A program made the position numbers and the translations under genes. Below are positions 1-5,150 of a stretch of DNA of 5,150 nucleotides, one piece after another. The DNA comes from Candidatus Kariarchaeota archaeon (GTDB taxonomy: Archaea; Asgardarchaeota; Heimdallarchaeia; Heimdallarchaeales; Kariarchaeaceae): NCBI GenBank assembly GCA_016839545.1, contig JAEOUB010000357.1, positions 1 through 5,150 on the forward strand, read 5' to 3'. The notes beneath the pieces are model-generated. The model ran no database searches and had not been told where the DNA came from. It was given only the letters and a program-made list of their open reading frames with translations. Each line of letters begins with the position of its first letter. The first letter of the stretch is position 1.

Positions 1-2077
1 GTCGGTACAACTGTCCGTCACGGATCATCTGCTCAATTGCTCCTCTGACATACTCATCAGTGAGGGTATCTCCACTTTCTTTGATGGCAAATTGGATTGT
101 TTCCTCCTCGTTGAAGGAGCCTCCAGCATCTTTATGCATGAAATTGATTGCATCTCGTACCATATTAAGCTTGGATCGTCTTGTTTTGGTCTGACCTGAA
201 ATAAAGGCATCATAGTCGTATTCACCGCTTTCAGGATCGAGAGTGATCTGATCGAGACTGTATTTCATTAAGTCAATTGCAAAATCTGCATCTTCCTCTG
301 TTACATTCTCCTTGAGTCTGGCCCTAGCATGGGACTCTGCCAATCTGATTATTCCTTCCAGTTGTCTCGCTGTAATCGTAATCCGATCTTTGGGGTTCTC
401 TCCTACGGCACCATAAGAGTTTCTCATGTTAACATAGTAGTGCTGGATTTTCTCAGCCGCTGGTTCAGTGATGATAGGATTGAACTGTTTCTTTGCAAAA
501 GCAATGTATTTTCTTAATTTTTCTTCATTGAGAGGTGGTCGTCTACTATCAGATGAACCATGAAACCGGTGTAATTTCAGAATATGTGATGCCAGTTGTT
601 CATCATCTTTCTCTTCTGGAATATCCCTCATGATGAATACCAGATCGAACCGAGAGAGAATTGCTGGTGAGAGATTGACATTCTCATTGAATGGACGATA
701 GTCCTCGTATCTCCCATGTTTCGGGTTTGCTGCCGCAAGAACACCAGTCCTGGCATTCAGTGTGGCAACTATTCCCGCTTTTGCAACACTTACTGTATGT
801 TGCTCCATTGCCTCGTGGATGGCACTACGGTCATTTTCATTCATCTTATCAAACTCGTCGATAAGACAGACACCTCTGTCTGCTAGAACCATTGCACCTG
901 CTTCCAGAGTAATCTCACCTGTCTCAGGATCACGGATTATCGCAGCTGTTAGACCTGCTGCGGAGGATCCCTTTCCTGAGGTGTATAAACCTCGAGGAGC
1001 GATTGACTGAACATATCTGAGCAACTGACTTTTTGCCACTCCTGGGTCACCGACTAGCAAGATATTAGGCTGTCCACGGGTACTGAAACCGTCAGGATGG
1101 CTTTTATCCACACCAGCAAATAACATCAGCAACGCAGCCTGTTTTATTCTATCCATTTTATGGATCTGAGGTGCGAGGGAGTCAACGAGATGGTCAAAGA
1201 TCTGAGGATCCTCTGCCATATCTAGAAATTCTTGCTCTTCTGCCGGAGTAATTTTTGTCAGTTCATCTTCTTTGCTGATTGATTGGACATAGTTCACATC
1301 AACCCAATTATCGAATGTAAGCACCTGACCTCTTTTCTTCAGTTTTGTCTCTCTGGACCTGATCACACCTGTCAAGGTGACTCTGTCCCCCGGGCGAACA
1401 GCATTTACTAGATCATAAACCAGGCGACAGGGAATGGCTTTGGGAGAAGATCCCGGTGGGAGATCCTCGGGTTTTTCCTGTAATGTGATGAATTGCCAGT
1501 CAATCATATCATCTTTGTTTGTTGGGAGAGGATTGAATTTCTTTGAGTCACAATCAAAATCACTGCATCGGGTGGGAGTTTGATATTGGCCCCATGTCAA
1601 CTCCAAACGTAGCATATGTCCATTCTCACACTGAAATTCTGCATATTCAAGAATAGATTTTATCTCGGTAGTTCTGATAATTATGCCTTCCAGCTCAAAT
1701 ATATCATCTACATCCTTGCTACGTATATCACGGATTTTGATACCATTTGGCAGATTTCTGAACCTGACAAAGAATTTCTCCTTGCGATTCGTTCTGAAAT
1801 ATTCAGGATTCTCTCTCTCTACAAAAAGTCTCAGTGCTTCGTTTCCATTGGCAACCACGACTGCTGGTTCATCAATGATCTTGTTGGACAGATCAGCCTC
1901 GGTCAAGTTGTCCATCAAAATCAGGTCAGGATAATCGATGACCAGTGAGAATTGACCATCCCGGATCATGCGATTGATACGGTCAACATATTTGAAATCG
2001 CCATCGATGTTTCTTCCTTCCAAAAACAGCCTGTCAAAGGCGTCAAGATATTCAGGTACAAATTCTTCTATTGACAT
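1..2077 (-). CDS. mcm: MCM replicative DNA helicase, 3' end cut by window edge
   Basis: This is the AAA+ ATPase that unwinds DNA at the archaeal replication fork as a hexamer, working with GINS and a Cdc45/RecJ-like protein. The 692 codons seen are open throughout, with no frameshift or intein. The N-terminal part carries a zinc site (C150, H154, C171, C176), then an OB-fold region and a hairpin segment near residues 240-255. The AAA+ core shows Walker A GDPGVAKS (343-350, lysine 349), Walker B LIDEFDKM (405-412), the presensor-1 hairpin lysine K433 in VAKAG, sensor 1 asparagine N451 in AAANPKHG, and the arginine finger LSRFD (R476). A winged-helix tail occupies roughly 620-692 and ends at DGQLYR; archaeal MCMs usually stop shortly after such a motif, so probably only about 5-20 residues are missing. 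The start ATG at 2077 follows a GGAG core by 5 nt. The gene lies 12 nt after the GINS-like gene and is very probably cotranscribed with it. The family assignment is essentially certain. Confidence 0.97.
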   Translation of the reverse strand, partial: MSIEEFVPEYLDAFDRLFLEGRNIDGDFKYVDRINRMIRDGQFSLVIDYPDLILMDNLTEADLSNKIIDEPAVVVANGNEALRLFVERENPEYFRTNRKEKFFVRFRNLPNGIKIRDIRSKDVDDIFELEGIIIRTTEIKSILEYAEFQCENGHMLRLELTWGQYQTPTRCSDFDCDSKKFNPLPTNKDDMIDWQFITLQEKPEDLPPGSSPKAIPCRLVYDLVNAVRPGDRVTLTGVIRSRETKLKKRGQVLTFDNWVDVNYVQSISKEDELTKITPAEEQEFLDMAEDPQIFDHLVDSLAPQIHKMDRIKQAALLMLFAGVDKSHPDGFSTRGQPNILLVGDPGVAKSQLLRYVQSIAPRGLYTSGKGSSAAGLTAAIIRDPETGEITLEAGAMVLADRGVCLIDEFDKMNENDRSAIHEAMEQHTVSVAKAGIVATLNARTGVLAAANPKHGRYEDYRPFNENVNLSPAILSRFDLVFIMRDIPEEKDDEQLASHILKLHRFHGSSDSRRPPLNEEKLRKYIAFAKKQFNPIITEPAAEKIQHYYVNMRNSYGAVGENPKDRITITARQLEGIIRLAESHARARLKENVTEEDADFAIDLMKYSLDQITLDPESGEYDYDAFISGQTKTRRSKLNMVRDAINFMHKDAGGSFNEEETIQFAIKESGDTLTDEYVRGAIEQMIRDGQLYR

Positions 2078-2089
2078 ATTATCTCCCCA
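2078..2089 (-). promoter_or_regulatory. Intergenic spacer with Shine-Dalgarno site of mcm
   Basis: The 12 nt between the TAA of the upstream gene and the mcm ATG read TGGGGAGATAAT on the minus strand. The GGAG core (2083-2086) sits 5 nt before the ATG, a good archaeal ribosome-binding arrangement. It fixes the mcm start and supports translation from a shared messenger. There is no room for a separate promoter here. Confidence 0.75.
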
Positions 2090-3586
2090 TTAGTTTTCAG
2101 AGTTGGTGAGTTTCTTCCACTCTTTTATCAGCTCAATATACCTGATTATCATCCATTTTGTCTCTCCGGTATACATCATATCAAGCCCTTCCTGGTCAAA
2201 CGGAAACTTGGAGACTATCTCTCTTGCCTTTCTCCTTAGGAGCGTCTCGAGATAACTTTCCAACCGATTTAATCTGATTATCTCAGGATCGGTATTGTGT
2301 TTCGACAGACTTTCTATCTCCTTTCTTACCCATCTGTAATAACTGCTTGTGAATAATCGACTACTTTTTCCTTGGATAAAATCATTCAGCTCATCGATAA
2401 AATTGCGAGGATTCGACTCATGGATCTTCTCTGGAACTACAATCACTCCTTTCTCATCCAAGATCTCAATGACCCAAAGTGGTAATCTTTTGCCAACCTG
2501 CAATGTTTCAGGCAGTTTCAAACTGAAATTCAAGATCTGACGTGATTTTCCATCTTTCCCTATCTTGATTTGTCCCGGTTTGCTATCTTGGTCTCTCTTT
2601 TCTAGATAATCCTCTAATCCGTCAAAATGTATCAGTTCGATGGTTTCACTTTCAGACTGCTCGACGGCATAACAGCAACTGATCTCAGCCAATATCTCAT
2701 CCTCGATATTGATGGTAGAACTATCTAATGCATCAAATTTAGGTTGTTTGCCGTATCCTCGTTCAACTAAGATCTTTCCCAACCACTGTGGCACAATCTG
2801 GATATTTCTAGACCTTTCCTGAGGGGATGTATCTTCTCCATCCACAAAATATGAGGGTATCGTTATCCTGTCATCTGTGAATTTCAATTCGATCTGTTGC
2901 GATGGAGAACCATACTCTATGTCAATGGTCATTCCTGGATTGAGTTCAATCTCCATTAACATAGGTCTGTACTCCACAGTCGACTCGACGAGATGCCCCT
3001 CTCTGTCTCGACTTGATTGTGACATTATCTCAAGCTGTATTTCCCTTCCTATTCGTCGTTTCCAGACCGTGTAAATCTCATTGATTCGGTTAAGCAACCA
3101 GCGTTCCTCTGCAGGTAAATCACGGATCGCTTGATTGTCTTCAATATCCTGGTAGCTAAACATCGTGACTATTTTTCTTGCCCTTTTCTCTATTATGGCA
3201 TTGTAGTAGTCATAGAGTGATCTGTATCGCATTGCATTCTGACGATTGGAATTATTACGCAGAATTTTTAGTTCTTTTTTAACCCGAGAATACAGGTTCT
3301 TGTCGATCTTACTCAACTTACCCTGATTTTCACGGGAATTGATAATGTCAAGTTCCTCCAGAAGTGTGGAATCATCAATGGGTATACTCACCAACTCTTG
3401 CTGTTCTAGGATCTCTGCAACCCAAAGGGGAACCAAAGTCCGATTGTTCTTGACCAGAATTAGATGCATCCCTTCGAAACGTATAGCATTCTCTCCACTT
3501 CTGTCCACCAGAGCCATCACCTCGATGTTCTCCTCATAAAACTCGTACTCCGCTCTTTTCAAATCATCAACGAGTGTGGACATCAT
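2090..3586 (-). CDS. Putative tandem GINS-like replisome protein (internally duplicated)
   Basis: This 498-residue protein probably belongs to the GINS family, the non-catalytic partner of MCM in the CMG helicase. Seen directly: residues 53-175 and 369-490 are a repeated unit. Each begins with a PLWVxEIL motif preceded by predicted beta strands (B-domain-like). Each continues into a helical stretch with a basic helix (EKRARKIVTMF at 133-143, RRKAREIVSKF at 451-461) and a closing helix (YTVWKRRI, IKEWKKL), which is A-domain-like. A third motif, VPQWLGKILVERGY (265-278), lies between them. From family knowledge: archaeal GINS subunits combine one A and one B domain and are usually about 150-220 residues, so this protein is roughly 2.5 times normal length. 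The LPAEERW stretch (157-163) before the last helix of unit 1 resembles the Gins51/Sld5 A domain. The B-then-A order resembles Gins23. The position directly upstream of mcm fits. No signal peptide, membrane segment or enzyme motif is visible. Two adjacent ATGs (3586 and 3583) are possible starts; the second has better spacing to the Shine-Dalgarno site. The gene call is secure; the GINS assignment is inference from motifs and context. Confidence 0.72.
   Translation of the reverse strand: MMSTLVDDLKRAEYEFYEENIEVMALVDRSGENAIRFEGMHLILVKNNRTLVPLWVAEILEQQELVSIPIDDSTLLEELDIINSRENQGKLSKIDKNLYSRVKKELKILRNNSNRQNAMRYRSLYDYYNAIIEKRARKIVTMFSYQDIEDNQAIRDLPAEERWLLNRINEIYTVWKRRIGREIQLEIMSQSSRDREGHLVESTVEYRPMLMEIELNPGMTIDIEYGSPSQQIELKFTDDRITIPSYFVDGEDTSPQERSRNIQIVPQWLGKILVERGYGKQPKFDALDSSTINIEDEILAEISCCYAVEQSESETIELIHFDGLEDYLEKRDQDSKPGQIKIGKDGKSRQILNFSLKLPETLQVGKRLPLWVIEILDEKGVIVVPEKIHESNPRNFIDELNDFIQGKSSRLFTSSYYRWVRKEIESLSKHNTDPEIIRLNRLESYLETLLRRKAREIVSKFPFDQEGLDMMYTGETKWMIIRYIELIKEWKKLTNSEN
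2117..2482 (-). repeat. Protein-level repeat unit 2 (B-end plus A-domain-like)
   Basis: Encodes residues 369-490, the second copy. Anchors are PLWVIEIL (369-376), the YYRWVRKEIESL helix (416-427), RRKAREIVSKF (451-461) and the last helix ending IKEW (487-490). It lacks the LPAEER-type acidic turn of unit 1 and has YTGETKW at the corresponding place, so the two copies have specialised. This copy forms the C-terminus of the protein. Confidence 0.65.
2747..2971 (-). other. Third B-domain-like segment inside the GINS-like protein
   Basis: Encodes about residues 206-280. Alternating hydrophobic stretches (MLMEIEL, IDIEY, QIELKF, RITIPSYF) look like beta strands. They are followed by VPQWLGKILVERGYGK, which repeats the P-x-W-h-x-x-I-L-x-x-x-G pattern (h, hydrophobic) of the two flanking units. 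No A-like helical domain follows directly. It could be the B domain of an A-then-B (Gins51-type) half made with the helices of unit 1, or an orphan extra copy. The assignment rests on one motif and strand pattern. Confidence 0.45.
3062..3430 (-). repeat. Protein-level repeat unit 1 (B-end plus A-domain-like)
   Basis: Encodes residues 53-175 of the GINS-like protein. It aligns with residues 369-490 using only a 2-residue insertion and a 3-residue deletion. Matching anchors are PLWV-EIL (53-60), a tyrosine-containing helix with a basic tail (99-110), the A-R--IV--F helix (136-143) and the final aromatic-basic helix ending at W175. The copies are clearly diverged at residue level, so the duplication is old. 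Confidence 0.65.
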
Positions 3587-3596
3587 TCGTCACCCT
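3587..3596 (-). promoter_or_regulatory. Shine-Dalgarno site of the GINS-like gene
   Basis: The minus strand reads AGGGTGACGA immediately before two consecutive ATG codons. The GGTGA part (3590-3594) matches the archaeal anti-Shine-Dalgarno complement. It lies 3 nt from the first ATG and 6 nt from the second, so the second (3583) may be the true start, removing one methionine. Confidence 0.6.
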
Positions 3597-3610
3597 GTAC
3601 TGTGATAGAT

Positions 3611-3622
3611 AAAACTAGTTTT
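3611..3622. repeat. 12-bp perfect palindrome at the operon promoter
   Basis: AAAACTAGTTTT is its own reverse complement and overlaps the proposed TATA box of the gins-mcm operon. Such a position, between the box and the transcription start, suits a homodimeric repressor operator. It is A/T-rich and single-copy here, so chance is a real alternative. Confidence 0.4.
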
Positions 3623-3626
3623 TAAG
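3618..3626 (-). promoter_or_regulatory. Candidate archaeal TATA box for the gins-mcm operon
   Basis: The minus strand reads CTTAAAAAC, close to an archaeal TATA element, centred about 36 nt before the first ATG. With the usual spacing of about 25 nt from box to start, transcription would begin near 3597, leaving a leader of roughly 10 nt that just contains the Shine-Dalgarno site. No other promoter is apparent before mcm, so this one would serve both genes. A weaker alternative, TTTTATCTAT, lies downstream around 3604-3613 and would give a leaderless message. Confidence 0.5.
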
Positions 3627-3731
3627 ATGACAAGGAGTGTATTCAAAGTGAACCGATATCATCAGGTCAAGAAATTATTATGATTTTCATCGTGAATCCT
3701 TCATTTCATGAGACTCAACTAGGGTTTGGGC

Positions 3732-3744
3732 AATAATTTTTTAG
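3732..3744 (+). promoter_or_regulatory. Candidate A/T-rich TATA element for pyrG
   Basis: AATAATTTTTTAG is centred about 28 nt before the pyrG ATG. At usual archaeal spacing, transcription would begin at or within a few bases of the start codon. No purine-rich Shine-Dalgarno sequence lies between 3745 and 3766, so the transcript is probably leaderless or nearly so. The element is a loose match, hence modest confidence. Confidence 0.38.
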
Positions 3745-3766
3745 TCGATTTCATTCTAGATGCGAT

Positions 3767-5150
3767 ATGCCCAAAGATACAAAGTACATTTTCGTGCTAG
3801 GAAGTGTTCTCTCGGGTCTCGGAAAGGGAATTGTTACATCTGCCATCGGAAAAGCCTTCCAGGTACGAAACAAAGAGATAGCCATTCTCAAAATTGATCC
3901 ATATCTGAATATTGATGCAGGGACAATGAGTCCGTTTGAGCATGGAGAGGTCTTTGTGACAGATGATGGTGGAGAACTAGACGAGGATTTTGGGCATTAT
4001 GAGCGTTTTCTTGGAAAACCAATGAGCAGAACGCAGAATATTACCTCAGGTCAGATCTATTACAGTGTTATAGAGAAGGAACGCAGAGGAGAATATCTGG
4101 GCAAAACAGTCCAAGTCGTTCCGCATATCATTGATGAGATCTTACTAAGGATTGAGGGCATTGTGAATGAAGCACAACCTGAGATTATGATCATAGAGGT
4201 TGGTGGGACAATCGGTGATATAGAATCTCAACATTTCCTTGAAGCCATTAGACAACTGCATCGCGATAAACCGGAGGAGGACTCACTCATCGTTTTGGTT
4301 ACATATGTCCCATTCCCAGAGCATCTGGAAGAACACAAGACAAAACCAACTCAGCACGCAGTAAGAGAGCTACGTGCGTTGGGTATTGCACCAAATGTGA
4401 TAATCACAAGAAGCTCCGTGGCTCTTGACCCGAAAACTCTCAAGAAAATTGCATTTTTCTGTGATGTCCATGAAAATTCTGTGCTGGATCTTCCTGATGT
4501 GCCATCTGTTTTCGAGGTTCCCCAACTCCTGGATCAACAGGGTCTGATGAATATCATGATTAAATATCTACAGTTGGATTTAGGGATGCCAAATTGGACT
4601 GAGATTGAGAATTTAACAGAACGACTCGGAAATTTGAAGGGCAAACTTGTAATAGGGGTACCAGGAAAATATACCGACCTTACAGACTCCTATATCTCAG
4701 TGAACGAAGCCCTGAAGCATGCAGCATGGAAGCACTCATGGGACATTGAACTGAAACATTATCCCACAGAGGAATTTGAAGAAGATGTTGAATCATTAAA
4801 ACAACTGGACGAGGTTGATGGAATTCTCGTACCAGGGGGGTTTGGAGACAGAGGTACTCAGGGTAAGATATTGGCAATTCAATACGCCCGTGAGAATAAA
4901 ATACCTTTTCTGGGTATCTGTCTTGGATTTCAACTGGCAGTAGTTGAGTATGCAAGAAATGTGAAGGGCTTAGAAGGAGCACACTCAACGGAGATGGATC
5001 CAGAACCACCCCATCCTGTGGTTGACCTGCAAGAGAGTCAGAAGGGAATAGATGATAAGGGTGGGACTATGAGATTGGGAAGTTATCCCATCGATATCAA
5101 GGAAGGTACCATGATCCATGGACTCTATGGTGAGAGTAAGATCCATGAAC
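3767..5150 (+). CDS. pyrG: CTP synthase (glutamine-hydrolysing), 3' end cut by window edge
   Basis: Converts UTP to CTP using ATP and ammonia taken from glutamine, the last step of pyrimidine nucleotide synthesis, in the cytoplasm. The 461 codons seen are open. The amidoligase domain shows the P-loop GLGKG (17-21, lysine 20), KIDPYLNIDAGTMSP (42-56), HGEVFVTDDG (59-68), GHYERF (76-81), the metal-binding region EVGGTIGDIES (144-154) and KTKPTQHAV (191-199). The class I glutamine amidotransferase domain begins near residue 293. It has the oxyanion-region PGGFGDRG (356-363) and the nucleophile C385 in GICLGFQ. The catalytic His/Glu pair and about 75-85 residues lie beyond the window, judging by the usual 530-545 length. 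The start is firm: an in-frame TAA at 3734-3736 closes the frame upstream and this is the only ATG between; another ATG at 3760 is out of frame. It diverges from the gins-mcm operon. Confidence 0.97.
   Translation, partial: MPKDTKYIFVLGSVLSGLGKGIVTSAIGKAFQVRNKEIAILKIDPYLNIDAGTMSPFEHGEVFVTDDGGELDEDFGHYERFLGKPMSRTQNITSGQIYYSVIEKERRGEYLGKTVQVVPHIIDEILLRIEGIVNEAQPEIMIIEVGGTIGDIESQHFLEAIRQLHRDKPEEDSLIVLVTYVPFPEHLEEHKTKPTQHAVRELRALGIAPNVIITRSSVALDPKTLKKIAFFCDVHENSVLDLPDVPSVFEVPQLLDQQGLMNIMIKYLQLDLGMPNWTEIENLTERLGNLKGKLVIGVPGKYTDLTDSYISVNEALKHAAWKHSWDIELKHYPTEEFEEDVESLKQLDEVDGILVPGGFGDRGTQGKILAIQYARENKIPFLGICLGFQLAVVEYARNVKGLEGAHSTEMDPEPPHPVVDLQESQKGIDDKGGTMRLGSYPIDIKEGTMIHGLYGESKIHE

Noticed and set aside
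1028..1054. The mcm Walker A region was inspected for an intein, since archaeal mcm genes often carry one.
   Set aside because: The coding frame runs without interruption through Walker A, Walker B, sensor 1 and the arginine finger.
1837..1851. The minus-strand sequence CCAATGGAAACGAAG inside mcm resembles the core of archaeal origin recognition boxes.
   Set aside because: It is a single copy, lacks the G-rich tail and an A/T-rich unwinding region nearby, and encodes ordinary MCM residues (ANGNEA). Origin boxes normally come in sets near cdc6/orc1, which is not seen here.
1616..1948. Plus-strand open frame of 110 codons.
   Set aside because: It lies wholly antisense to the conserved N-terminal part of mcm and its translation resembles no known protein.
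3682..3698. Imperfect dyad GATT-N9-AATC in the divergent region, considered as an operator.
   Set aside because: Only four outer base pairs match; this is within chance for A/T-rich sequence.
3680..3736. Short open frame of 18 codons (MIFIVNPSF...) upstream of and in frame with pyrG, a possible leader peptide.
   Set aside because: It has no convincing ribosome site and lies upstream of the likely pyrG transcription start, so it would not be on that transcript.
4680..5009. Minus-strand open frame of 109 codons.
   Set aside because: It is antisense to the conserved glutaminase domain of pyrG and has a low-complexity, non-protein-like composition.

Overview
The window comes from an archaeal chromosome. 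An archaeal-type MCM replicative helicase and a protein with GINS-like domains sit in one apparent operon, and a CTP synthase gene diverges from it. Promoter elements are TATA-box-like, with no bacterial -35/-10 pairs. The lineage cannot be fixed from the sequence. A gene for a GINS-family protein directly upstream of mcm is a known archaeal arrangement (for example gins23-mcm). The MCM zinc-site spacing and the unusual GINS-like protein suggest a less studied lineage.

Layout. Positions 1-2077 (minus) hold mcm, complete at its N-terminus and cut at the left edge probably a few residues before its stop. Positions 2090-3586 (minus) hold a 498-residue protein, ending 12 nt before the mcm start. 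I read this protein as a tandem GINS-like fusion with an internal duplication. Positions 3587-3766 are a 180-nt divergent promoter region with a TATA-like box and Shine-Dalgarno sequence for the gins-mcm operon, a 12-bp perfect palindrome overlapping that box, and an A/T-rich promoter candidate for the rightward gene. Positions 3767-5150 (plus) hold pyrG (CTP synthase), complete at its N-terminus and cut by the right edge in the glutaminase domain. There is no gene-free stretch over 300 bases, and I see no RNA genes, mobile elements or CRISPR arrays.

How the genes fit together. MCM is the motor of the archaeal CMG helicase (Cdc45/RecJ-MCM-GINS), and GINS is its partner, so cotranscription would supply two subunits of one machine. 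The point of most interest is that the GINS-like gene is about 2.5 times the usual archaeal length. It contains two copies of a B-domain-like plus A-domain-like unit with nearly identical internal spacing, and a third B-like motif between them. One chain may therefore do the work of two GINS subunits. PyrG makes CTP for nucleic acid synthesis. Its link to the replication operon is only divergent adjacency.
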